Source: Ciborinia camelliae (lineage: Eukaryota > Ascomycota > Leotiomycetes > Helotiales > Sclerotiniaceae). Taken from it: 64,000 nt of DNA. The stretch covers positions 4,970,378 to 5,034,377 of the forward strand of contig JANPYM010000001.1 in assembly GCA_025890175.1 (NCBI GenBank), written 5' to 3'. The translations under genes were made by a program, and so were the position numbers. Of this stretch, positions 11,581-23,273 are shown piece after piece. The stretch's first letter is position 1, and the number at the start of each line of letters is the position of its first letter. A model generated the notes under the pieces. That model was not told the DNA's origin and did no database searches. It saw only the letters and a program-made list of their open reading frames with translations.

Positions 11581-12887
11581 ATGCCTTGCTCCTGTTGCAA
11601 TCCGCCTTCATCGCCCGAAGAATATGAGCCTTTCATATCTATCCAACAACTGGAACGGAGATGTAAACTCGATAACAAGACTCCCAAATCCTTCAAGCAT
11701 CCCATGGTCGAATCCAAGAGTGCTAATAACACCAGTCCTCTGGTTAAGTTACCAATGGAGATCTTCCAGCGTATTCTCAAATATGTCGATGTTAAAATCT
11801 TGTTCAAGATTCGCCGCTGCTCCCAGTATTGTCAATTAGGAGTTGATTCTACCCTAGAGTGGAAAGAGGTATCCGAAAATGCGCCAGAGGCATTGCGTGC
11901 CATTCTAAGTACCGATGCAGATATAACTCTGATTCGGCTACATGACGCCTTGACAAACCCAGAATGCGAATTTTGTCCCGAGAATTTAGACGAAGGCAAT
12001 CCTGTGCTAGGATTTGATCCTGAATAGTAATAAGCCCTACACACTCTTCACTTCTATCGAAATGTACTAATCAAATCCAAAGTCTGGATGGTGAAAAGGT
12101 CATGGGTGGTTTTCTATCACTTTTGGAAGGCAAACGCGCTTGCGCCTATTGTCTCCGCAATGATATTTCTCTCAGAACTGTCGAATATAGCAATCTAATC
12201 CGACTCCGGGGACATCCCAACGCTACGGTAATACTTCCACCCGACATAAAATATCCACAAATTCGAACGATCCCAGGTACATACGGCCACAAGAAGTTCA
12301 AAGTTGATGGTCGTCTGGTTCTCGTTCCCCTAGGAAGTATCCAAACAATCCCCGAAAGCCGATTAAACAGACATGAGGAACGTGTGTTACAGCGCTCGCC
12401 GCACGAAATCATCATTCCTAAACATCCATTCTCTGACCGTCACAAAATGGATAGTCAACTCGGCCCCTACTTTGGATACGTAGGATTCGAAAGCTCAGAT
12501 GATGTAGCCCGTCGCTACATGACCGCCATCCCTTTCCCATTCTTCGGAAAGACCGAGACTCACCCCTTGACCAAAAAATGTGTGGCTTTTCATGGCTGTG
12601 CCGAATGCATTCTCCAAGAAAAGTACCACGAGAAACAATTGCTCGAATCGTTAGATAATCCGGATGGCGAAGAAATGGCCATTGATTGTGCGAAAAACAT
12701 TTACAAACGACAGACGAGACTCTGGATCGATGATATGGAGGCGGAGAAAAGACATGCGAGGGAATTCCACGAAGTAATAGATGATGATGAAAAAATTTGG
12801 AGAAGAAGAAGGCGTGCACATATCTTTAATCTGCGGGATAGGGAGGTTTGGAAAGAATTGAGAGTGTATGCACCCCATCGCATCTAG
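11581..12887 (+). CDS. F-box domain protein
   Basis: Two exons, 11581-12026 and 12083-12887, give 416 aa. The 56-nt intron starts GTAATA, has a TACTAATC branch point at about 12066 and ends AAAG; phase 2 is kept and yields FDPEY-LDGEKVMGGFL across the join. An F-box starts at residue 54 (LVKLPMEIFQRILKYVD) and runs to about 95. It is followed by the pattern of fungal F-box proteins: an ALRAIL helix, a LxxLHDAL-like segment, and cysteine pairs (ECEFC, CAYC, HGCAEC) that may bind metal. The C-terminus is highly charged. F-box proteins recruit substrates to SCF ubiquitin ligases through Skp1; the substrate is unknown. I chose the ATG at 11581 because the frame upstream offers only a GTG. Confidence 0.82.
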
Positions 12888-13854
12888 ATATAAGTTACCA
12901 AAATTAACGACATGTATAGTACTGGCTACGACAACTATTGATGAAATATCAATATCGATGGCTCAATTGTTGGAGTATTGGATATATCCAGGAAACATGA
13001 GCGATTTTCAGTAGTTCCAACGCGCAGATGGAGTTTCTCTGCCTTTTCTTTCCAAAATGGTTTCTCTCTCAAAAAGAATAAGGCATTCAAAACAGATTCT
13101 ATTGCAACTTTGACCCCCAAAAGGTTTCGAGTGAAAGTATTTTCAATAGAGCATCCATCTCTGAGGCTTCTCAGGCCTCCCTCTCTCTCATAACTTAACT
13201 ACTCTACCCATATGGTGATCTTATATCAACAACATATCATCTCCCATCCACGCTCATTGCTCCCCCATCGCTCGCTCGGCAAGAGTTTCTCTTACGGTAT
13301 TAGTATTATTAGTATTCTCCCTACCAACAACATTAGGTACTTGTACAAGTAACCTCGTATCATTTCCACACCACACAACACAACACGACGAAAAGCGATT
13401 TTCGATATATTTATAGTACTTATTTCACACCTTCTAACATTAATTTATAACTCTCTCTCAAATCTACTAATAACAGAAGCCTAAACCCCTAAGAACGAAA
13501 TATCGAATTATATGAAGATGTAGATACCTAGGTACCTACCTAGCTATTCGATATCCGAGTTCATTGTTAATCGATAGCTAGGTACCTTACTATTCATTTT
13601 ACTACTTACCTACCTAGGTATCTACTAACAAATACCTAAGTACAAGCAAATAGAAATAGAAATAGATAGTATAACCTCATCAATACCTATAGCGGGAGCT
13701 AGGTACCTATTATGATAAAAATCTTTATAGTCCGCAGTCCACAACCTATATTCAAGTTGAGGATTCTAGTATAGCAAACTCGGACTCAGACTCAGACTCA
13801 GACTTATATGTGCGATTTGAGATCTTTCCTTTTCTTCCCTTCTCTGCGAGAGAG

Positions 13855-13890
<36 letters not shown>

Positions 13891-14102
13891 GATCGAATAG
13901 TGCGATACCCACCTACCTACCTACCTACCTACCTACCTAGTACCCACCTACCTCCCTCCCTCTATTTACAAATAAACTGAACCAAACCGAGGTAAGGTGA
14001 GGTGAGAGATACTATAACACGCATGTCATATATGCCATCTAGCTATCCTCTTACACAGATCCCAGATCCCAGATCCCAGAGAATACATTTTTTGTTTAAA
14101 AA
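12888..14102. other. Intergenic with TACC/TAGG tracts and microsatellites
   Basis: No gene seen. It is rich in TACCTAGGTA-type palindromes (13527-13712). It has an (AT)n run preceded by (GA)n at about 13850-13887, a CTAC run at about 13911-13938, and three tandem CCCAGAT copies at about 14060-14078 next to the retroelement. Confidence 0.6.
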
Positions 14103-14432
14103 TGTTGGAAATGTATATAATGTTAAGCAGAGTGGCTTAGTATAACTATAATACAACAGGTTATGAGCTCGGTTAGCGCAATGGTAAAGTGTACAGTTTT
14201 TGTAGCTTATTGTGTATAACTGAAGGCTTTTTGTTAAATTCATATTTAGATTCATTTTATTATAGTGAATCGCAAGTAGATGAGCGATTTATCACAAATA
14301 GGATTGAAGCTACGGGCTTGATCCAAAACGTGCCAAATTCTAGCTTGGATTCTATATATGCTTAGCATAGGGGGAGTGTTGGAAATGTATATAATGCTAA
14401 GCAGAGTGGCTTAGTATAACTATAATACAACA
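14103..14432. mobile_element. Miniature LTR retrotransposon (TRIM/SMART type)
   Basis: Two 56-bp direct repeats, 14103-14158 and 14377-14432, differ at one base only (T/C). Each begins TGTTG and ends CAACA, the inverted TG...CA ends of an LTR. Immediately after the left repeat lies GGTTATGAGC (14159-14168), complementary to the anticodon arm of initiator methionine tRNA; Copia-class elements prime from such a half-tRNA. Immediately before the right repeat is the purine tract AGGGGGAG (about 14369-14376). Both flanks show AAAAA (14098-14102 and 14433-14437), a likely 5-bp target duplication, although the A-rich site makes this weaker. The 218-bp interior has no coding capacity, so it must move using enzymes of an autonomous element. 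Near-identical LTRs indicate recent insertion. Confidence 0.85.
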
Positions 14433-14985
14433 AAAAAAAAGAAAATAGATATAGATATAAAAGAAGTATCTACTCTACTCTACTCTACGGAGTACAGGAA
14501 AGCTCTACAAGCTCTACGCTCTACCTCCCACTCTTAGTAGTAGTAGTATAAAAATGATAACCATCTAGTCCGTCTTTGATCTTGTGTTTATTGAGACTCT
14601 TCCACCATTTATCCATCCATTTATCTACTCTTTACAAATCACAATCAAGATGTGCAAAAAAAAAAAAAAAAAAAAGAAAGAAAAAAAGGTTAAACCCAAA
14701 ATCTCTTTCCATAGTCAGAAAACAGATATAGATATAGGTATTATCCCTCCCAGCCCGATTCAACCATCGACCCATCAATTTCTTGCCCTCATCCCGAGAC
14801 ATAAAAATACTATACACCCCTAACACGAAAAACATACATTTCATAGGTAGGTACACAGATACGTGCTCCTGAGCCCCGCTCCTACCTTGCCCAACATCCA
14901 CAAACGCCTGTCATTCAATACCCACCCACGCGTTTCTGTACAATATCCCTCCCCTACACGATTACCCACCCATTCCCAGATGCCA
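14433..14985. other. Intergenic, A-rich, 3' flank of the myosin gene
   Basis: No gene seen. It contains an A-run interrupted by G at 14657-14689, CTACT/GTAGTA microsatellites and the 3' untranslated side of the minus-strand myosin gene. Confidence 0.5.
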
Positions 14986-17900
14986 TCACAAAAATCCCTT
15001 GCTCAAACTATCTTGCCTGTTCAGACTGCTCTTTCTCTTGGGAATTTCAATCCCCGCATCATCAGAACTAAACTCACTACCAGGTCTCCAAGTTCCACTC
15101 GCACTAATTCTCCCACCCGGACCCTTTTGCATTCTCAATGCCTTCCAGCCCTCCAATTCTCGCTCCAATCTCAAAGCCTTTTCTCTCTCTTCTCTTAATT
15201 CGCGTTCTGCTCTACGAGCCGAGAGTTGATTGGTTGAGTCGCTTGATTGAAGCTCATCGATAGCCTTAAGAAGTTTTTCGACCTTATCCCTCGAGCGGAT
15301 GATATCTTCCTGGAGCTGTGCATTGGCCTTTTCTTTGCGATCGATCTGTTGCTGAAGATCTTTGACTGTGCGGTCGATGTTTCGAACAGAACGTTGTGAC
15401 TTGTTGCGTTCGGATTCTTGTTCGTCGAGTTGGGCTTCGAGCTATTAAAATGTTAGAATATTGTTAGGTTTCTGGGAGGGAAATTCTCACCTCCTGAACG
15501 CGCCCGTGAAGGAATCTCACGTCTTGACTGGCACTTGAATAGCCCTTAGTCTCCAAGTCCAGGAGTCTAACCTGAGTTTCCTTCAGTGACTTTTCTAAAT
15601 GGGCCTTCTCCTTATTCAATTGCGCTGTCATCTCTCGCTCGGCGACGATATCTTTCTGTATCTCTGATGCAAGTGCTTCAGATCTTCTCATCTTACCGAC
15701 AGCAGCAGCAGCGATATCTTCTTGTTGGGCTAGATTGGATTTGAGTTCCAGAATCTCGCGATCCATGCCAGCAGCATTTCGTAGTGCAGGGCTGTCGCTT
15801 CGCGCAAGATCGTCAAGACCTGCTTTGGCCTCCTCTAGACGAGCTTGCAAACCACGCTTTTCGCGTTGTAGAATGTCTCGCTCGGCAGCTGCTTCATCCA
15901 CATCTGTTCTGAGGCTTCGGACTTGTGCTAATAGCGACACAATCTTGCCTTGGGCTTCATTGTGGGCGTTAACGGCTTCATCACGTGATACATTTAGATC
16001 TGAAAGCGTTGATTCAAGGCGAGCTTTCTCTTTAGACCATGTTGAACTATTCAGAACTTCATCGTCCCACTTCGATCGAAGTTGGTCTAATTCTTCTCGA
16101 AGTCTTGTGTTTTCAGTTTGCTTGAACAATTTTTCCTCGCGAGCAATGTCCAATTCATTGGTGAGGGTGGCAAACTCAGCCTGATACTTCTTTCTTGTCT
16201 GCTCCATGCTGGACTCTTTGTCTTCAATCTCCATGGCGCGTTGGCTTCGGTAATCCTCAAGCTCGTGTTGCAATCGTTTTCTTGCTTGAACGGCGGCATC
16301 GAGGTCGGATGAAAGATCCTCAAGCTTCTCTTCGTAATGTTGGTTCTGTTTCTGGAGATCCTCGATGGTTTCATCCATGTGCTTTCGCTCTGACATGATC
16401 TCGGCACATGTATCCTCTGCTTCCTTTGCTTGAGATCTGGCAAATTGTTCGGCCCTAGAGGCTTTCAACACGGCGATTTCAGCCTGTTCAAGTTTACTAA
16501 AGTACTCGTCTGCTCTGCTCTTGTAGAGACTGAGACTGGAACTAACGTCGGCCAATTTTGAAGATTCGGCGTCCAAACGAATTTGAAGGTCGGCAAACTC
16601 TTGCAAAAGTTGGTTTCGACTCGCGGCATCTTGATCTCTTTGCAAAGTCATGTCCTCAAGATCAGACTTTGCATCTCGGAGATCAACCTCCAAAACTGCA
16701 CGAGTGTGTTTCAGAATCTCGAAATTTTTCTTGGTATCATTAAGATCAACTAATGCATCTTTGTGGGCGTACATCAAAATCCTTCGGTTCTCTTCTTGGT
16801 TGTTGATGAGCTCGAATAATTCCTCGTGAGATTTGGCTTGAATATCCCGGAAGGACAACTCTCCAGTTTGTATGCTCTTTTCGAGGGCCGACACTTTCTT
16901 TGCCGAGTCGTCAAGCATTTCATGGAGTCGAGTATTGGCTTGCTCTAGCTTGTGTACACGACGTACTGACGGGCTATCCTCGAATATGTCTTGCCCCGGA
17001 GTAGAACGCTCAAGCAGACTCTGGAGATGACGATTTTCCATTTGCGATAGCTGCAATTGATTCTGCAGTTCCTCGACATCAGCTTTCAGGTCCATGCGAT
17101 TGTTAAAACTTAAACGATCAGCAGTGCGATCAGAACGCCCAGAATCTTGAGCAGGATCTCCTGAGCCTGGAAAGCGTCGATTAGGTGTAGTCGTGTTCGA
17201 TTGAGGTCTACCATTGAGCTTGTTTCTGAGATGCGTGGGGGATGTATTCCGAGCTCCCTCATTAACGTTAATTTCTTCCAGCTTAGGCCTACTGGGCGTT
17301 TGCCAGTCTGACGAATCACCAAATTCATCCTCATATCGTTTTCGTAACTCAAGTACTTGCGCTTCGGCATTTGAGCGACCGGCAGCCTGAACTCTAAGAT
17401 TTTGCTGAAGTTCTTCAACTTTCTGGGTGAGTTGCAAAATGAGGTTTGGATTTTCGGGTGTGCTTTTATCGGTACTACCATCAAATTGTGCCACCGGTGG
17501 CGCAGGCATCTCTGGATCCACAATCTTCATTAATTCGATGATGTCTTTGTCTCGAGTATCGATCAAGGATTGAAGTTGTCGGTTCTTGGCTTGAGCCTGA
17601 GAGTGAAGTTGTCGTTCGTCGTCTAATTTGCGATTTGCTTCTGCCAGCTGAGTGGCCACGGTAGAGGATGTCTTTTCTGCGTTTCTGCTGCTCATGTGCT
17701 CACGTTCAACTTCACGCGTCAGATCCTCAAGATTTAGCTCTAACTTCTCCTTCTGTTTTTGAATAGATGTAAGTTGAATTTGTGCGTCACCCAACTGTTT
17801 GTTGAGCTTCTTGTTCTGCTCATCGACTTTTGTCTTTTCGCGTTGAGCTGCTATTAGCTGGCCTCTTGATGACTCGCTTGCTCTAGAGCTTGTGCGGGCA

Positions 17901-20900
17901 ATTTCGAGACCTTTTTGTTGAAGCTTGTTCAGCAAGGCACGATTGTCGTTTTCGGAGGCATTTAGTCGACTTCGAACCGTGTTTAGCTCACGCTCAAGCC
18001 GTTCTTTTTCTTGATCGACCTTTAGACCAAAGTCCCCCGACTCAATCATAACCTTGTTAAGATCTTCGACTTGCTGATTTAGTCGGCTACACTCAGTCTC
18101 GAAATATTTTGCGCGGTTTTGTTCCGCTTCGAGGTCTTTCTTTAGACTAGCTTCACGCTCCCTGGCCAGACGTGATGCATTGCGGTCTCCAACTACTTCT
18201 GCTTGTATCCTAGCTTCTTCAGCTGCACTCTTTGCCTCTCTGAGCTTTCTGATTTCGTTTCGCGCTTCGTTGCGCTCCTTTTCAGCCGAAACTCTATTCT
18301 CCATCGCCCTCCTCAGAGTGTCTTGCTGGACATACAACTCCTTTTCGATAATGATCTTGGCTTCATTGAGTTCTTGAAACTTCTCACTGAGCTCTCGGAA
18401 TTTGTGTTCCGCGAGGAGTTGAACATCATCTCGAGATTGTCGCTCTTTGCTTAGGTCCTTTTGTACATCTGATAACTGTTGTTTTAGAGTCGAAATTTGT
18501 TCCTCTAGCCTCTTTCGATTCTGTTCCGCATGAGCATCCTCCGTCAATCTAGCATCGAGAAGTTTTTTTGCGTCGGCAGCTTCCTTTTGTAAATTGGCTT
18601 GTTGGGACTTCATAGCGAACATTTCAGCCTGTACTTCTTTCAATCTACTCGCAATATTTTCTTTCTCGGTTGACAATGATCGCTTCTGGTCATCAAAACT
18701 CTTCTTCTCGGCCTCGTATTTACGGTTATCGGACCGAAGGATGGCCAACTCGCTCTCTTTGCGCCTGACGAGATCTTCATATCCTGTTGATGTCGCAGAT
18801 AAGTCAGACAGCTGTTTCTGGACTTTGCGGTTCTCACTGGCCAGGTTGCTTTCTCTCAATTTTGATGCGTGAAGGTCCTTTGTTGCCGTGGCTAGCTTGA
18901 CTTCGGAATCTTGATCAAGCTTGAGAAGTTTCGCCTCCAGATCATGAACTTTTCTGTCTTTTATACTCAATTGACTCTGGAGTAGTTGTACATCCTGGGA
19001 GAGCTGTGCTTCTTGCGCGCTGCGATCCGCCTGTTTCTTGGCAAGCTCTTTTAATTGATTGTCTAGATCAGCCAGCTGTTCAGCAAGGTCTCGCTTTTCG
19101 CTCTCCAGCTTAGCAATTATATTCCCTGCTTGCTCTAGCTGGGATCGATATTCATTAGATTGATTTTCAGCCTTTTTTTTGGCTTCCAATAAATCATCCA
19201 GTTGATCCTCAAGCTTTTCTTGATCTTCGATGGCACCAGCCAGCTTGTCGCTCAATTCTGTTTCACGAAGCTGCAAACGCTTGAAAATCTCTTCCTTGTC
19301 CAAGGCTAAAGCTCGTTCACTCTCCAATGTTTGTTGAATTTTCAGCATTTCAGTATGGGTGTTTCGTCGTTCCTCATCCAATCTCTGGCGTTCTGCGGCC
19401 TCTTGATCCATCTTCTCGTTGAGCTGTTTGATCATCTCGTCTCTCTTCTTGACTTCTCCCGATGTCCTGGTAGCACCCAACAATGGCTTCATTTTAACCA
19501 AGAGACGCCACCAAGGGTTTTCACAAAGGTCGATGTAAACTTGGAAATTTCGCTGTATAATTCGCGTGGCCTCAGCCCTATATAGTCGCTTATTGGCAAT
19601 TCGTCGTTGTGTGAAGCCGCGAGCCATGGATTGAAATCGAGTCATAATCTCACGAATCAAGGCATCACGTTGCTCTTCAAGCTCTGCCAATACACCGGCA
19701 CGGAAGAAAACTTTGGTGATTCCGACACGGAACAATGACTTGTCCAATTGAAGTTTATCTAGCATCATGCTAGCCGCTGTCTGGCCATCGAGGTATCCCT
19801 TTGGCATGTTTCGGCATAAAACTTCGTATCTTTGTCGAAACTCCGAGAAATTAAGTCTGTTCGGAAAGCCAGTGCGTGCAATTCTAATACCTTCAAGAAC
19901 CCCGTTGCAACGCAACTGATCGAGTACAAGCGGCGCACTAAGTTGTTTTGGCTTCTTTTTATGATTAGGAATGATACATCTTACGAAATGAGGATGGGTT
20001 GAATGCAGCTGGGCCATCAAACTGGATAGCTGTTCTTTATGTCTTTGAGCGACTGTACGGAAAAGGCCTTTCTTAACCCTGCTTCGAATGGCACCAGAGT
20101 CATCCCCTGCCTCCGAGCAATCACTAAAGAGGTTAGCGACATGTGGATCGCTCGATGCCGCCAACAATCTCGTGATGTTATCATTCATAGGATCTTTGTT
20201 CTTCTCCAGCCATCCTTCGGTCGAATACTCAACCTCAGCGGCATAATGGGTGAGCATGAATCCTTGCCCAAGTCGAGAGGCTCGATACTTTGGAGTTTTG
20301 CGATCCCAAAGGGAATGAAGTTTCTCCGTGAATGATTTATCCGTGGCTTTTGGCATGACGCAATCTTCATCGAGACACGAGAAAATACCGATAGGATTAG
20401 GCAACTCAATCAGGTCAATTGTAGGTTGGAGATCGTGGCCGAAATCAATGAATTTCCATTCAATTTTCTCGCGGGCATATTCTTCTTGTTCAAGGACAAA
20501 CATATGGTGGTTGAAAAATTGCTGGAGCTTCTCGTTGGTGTAGTTTATGCAGAGTTGCTCGAAACTGTTTTCTTCGAATATTTCAAATCCAGCAATATCC
20601 AGTACTCCAATGAAATGAGAGTCATCGAGACCCATACCAGTCCTATCCAACTGGCGATTGATTCGGGTCACTAGATCACCAAAACCTCTTTCGTATATAC
20701 CTTTGGCCAAGGAATCTATTGCAAGTAAAACTTGCTCAGGAGTCTGGACTTTTTCGACCCATTCTCTTCCAGCTTTCACTCGAGGGTGTAACAATCCTTT
20801 CATGAAAGGCTCCAGTGGTATGCCAAGTAACCTGCATACTTTGTCTGCTTGTGCACGTGCGTCTGGAGCCAATCGAGCTTGATCTGCCGATCTACTCTCC

Positions 20901-22301
20901 TTGACGACAGTTATATTTCCCAGATGGAGAACAGCAGCAACTGTTCTTAATATGGATACTTGGTCTTCTTCGGAAAAGCCCATAATGTTAAATGCCTCAA
21001 CTAAAGAATTCCATTCATCTCTGTCGGAAACACCAACGATGGTGTCGTGACCATCCCTTGTATAAGCGAAGTCCTCCACATCTAAGCCTTCAATGAGGAA
21101 TTCCTGCTTCAATGAACGATCGGCGCCCTTTAAGAGCTGATAGAAAACGTGATAATTTCGCTCATGAGCATTCAACCTTACCACTCTTGACTTCTCAAGA
21201 AGATACCAATCTATGAATGCACCGGCAATACTGCCATTGCGCGTAAATTCGATCCTGATGAATTTTCCAAACCGGGAGGAATTATGATTTCTGACCGTCT
21301 GTGCATTTCCGAAGGCTTCCAGGATTGGATTGGCTCGAAGGATCTGCTGCGAGAGAGTTGAATGCTGTACCTTGTTCTTGATTGGCGACTCTGTGTTTGC
21401 AACGGCCGCAAGGTATTGAATGACCTTTTTGGTATTTTCAGTTTTTCCAGCTCCAGACTCTCCAGTCACAAGAATGCTTTGGTTCTCTCCTTCTTCAACC
21501 AAATTCCTGAATGCCTCATCTGCCATTGCAAATATGTGTGGTCTCGTCTCCTCTCGACTCTGTCCTTTGTACATGTTGATGTATTCATTCGTGTATATAG
21601 GCAACGAGCAATACGGGTTAATAGCGACAAGAAACAGGCCAGAGTAGGTGTAAATAAGATCAGCTTGGTATCTCATGTGAAGATTATGGACGACTGATGC
21701 TTCATTTAGATGTGTAAGCTCAGCCATATCATTTGCTTTGTCGAATTTCGCAGGGTTCACTTTGTCAACAGTCTCGGCATCAACCTCTCGTTGCTAGACA
21801 ACCTGTCAGTTGTGATAGTTACCGAGAAAGAAATTGGGATAAACTTACACTTCCATCATCGCACTGAACTAGTATGTGATTATTTTCCAATTCCTCCACT
21901 ATCCAACCTTTGACAAATGCAGTCAGAGGATCTTTTAACCAAACATATCTCTTTCCCGAAAAATCATTCTCTCCCTCCATTGCCTTCACAGTCTCTGCAC
22001 CGAGTCGCATCTCTTCCAACTTGATGAATGAAGGCGCAAATGTATTGGAGGAGGGGGCATTTGTTTTCGAATTGGATCGAAATCGTAGTGAAACATTATT
22101 ATTATTAGATCCCACGATATTTCCCAGTGAGGAGTAGGATTGGTGTCGATTATGTGTTTGTGAACTTTGTGCGGGTGATGAAGAGGGAGGAGATGCAAAA
22201 ATTGCACTTTTCGGTCTGCCTTTTGGAATACCTGGTTCTGGGGATAAGGTTCCTGACCTAGCGAATGGATTATTGCGCTTTGTTTGAAGATTGGATGTCA
22301 T
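14986..22301 (-). CDS. myo2: Class II myosin heavy chain (conventional myosin, septation/cytokinesis)
   Basis: Three exons: 22301-21849, 21793-15491 and 15441-14986. The introns are 55 nt (GTAAGT...CTAG) and 49 nt (GTGAGA...ATAG), both phase 0, giving 2403 aa. After a serine-rich head extension comes the SH3-like region (KRYVWLKDP). The motor carries the P-loop GESGAGKT (262-269), switch I NHNSSRFGKF, switch II DIAGFEIFEENSFEQLC, the actin-binding region and the converter. An IQ-type neck (FQSMARGFTQRRIANKRL) follows, then a proline (WWRLLVKMKPLL). About 1500 residues of heptad coiled coil follow, broken by a short proline/serine linker near residue 1540. The tail ends in a basic, serine-rich non-helical piece (KRKSSLNRQDSL), a likely phosphorylation and assembly control site. 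The protein drives the contractile actomyosin ring at septa. The split motor/tail layout, length and single linker match ascomycete class II myosins. It is divergently transcribed from the zinc-finger gene. Confidence 0.95.
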
Positions 22302-23273
22302 GGTGAATTGGTTGAATTTCAAATGATCGAAGCAAAGCTATATTCGTTATGAAAGTAAACAAAGTCCATCCATGGGAAAATACGTGTTGAACTCAAATCA
22401 AAGTTGTCGCAAAGAGGAAATATATCAGAAAAGTTCAAGCAACTTTATCAATTATTACATATGAAAGTAGAGGAAGCAACAGATTGAATGGTTCATTCTT
22501 CTCCTTTTTGAATTGACACCTTTTGTCTCTCGAGTTGAGTTGAATTGAGTTGAGTTGAGATGAGATTTTATTAAACTTGAAGACGCGAAATAACCAATGG
22601 TACTCGAGTTTAGTACTGGTTACAATTAAATATTGTTGTCAACAAAAAGTTAATTGGCTTTACGTGAACGGAGGAGTTTCCCCTGGCAACGCCGATAAGC
22701 TCTTGCCACTTCAATACGCTTGATCATATCGATAGGAGACATCAAGGTTTGATTAGGGCAGCAAGGATCGATCACGTGGTGTACCCGGAAACTCACAAGG
22801 GGAGCAGAGAAGAGAGCGGCAATCACCGGCGCTAAGCAGCGTTTGAATTATTGTTTGCTCAAGCTTAATTAGCTTGAATCTCAAGGCTTGGTACGACTTG
22901 TGCATCCATCCTCTTGAAAGTTTCTTTTTACAACCCACCACCACTATCACCAGAATTCCCTAATTTCGACCAGGTCCTATATTTTCTTCAACCCGATTCA
23001 TCCAGAGAAAGTGAATAACAGTAAAGAAAGTGATAGTATCACATCTTCTATTGTTAGTTTCTTAAAATTCTTTCTTCTGGCTCATTGCGACACTCTTTCC
23101 CCTCCGACTTCTGCACCTGTAATTACTTTTTTCCTTGATTTGCTTGAGTTGCACAATGATACTCGACCGTTGAAATTGAACGCGTCTTCGAGGTAATTTT
23201 GCAGTATCAGAACTAATTCTAGTGAAAGTATTTAAATTCGGTCAGTAAAGCTACTGCTGCGTGCCTGCCGACA
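22302..23273. promoter_or_regulatory. Divergent promoter region, myosin II / zinc-finger gene
   Basis: A 972-bp spacer separates two start codons that point away from each other, so it must hold both promoters and 5' leaders. It contains a GAGTTGAGTTGA-type tract (22532-22565) and a pyrimidine-rich stretch before the plus-strand start. No clear TATA box or gene was recognised. Confidence 0.6.

Noticed and set aside
14159..14190. tRNA-like D-arm sequence (GAGCTCGGTTAGCGCAATGG)
   Set aside because: No acceptor stem, anticodon arm or T-loop follows. Position right after a terminal repeat explains it as a primer-binding site of the miniature retroelement.
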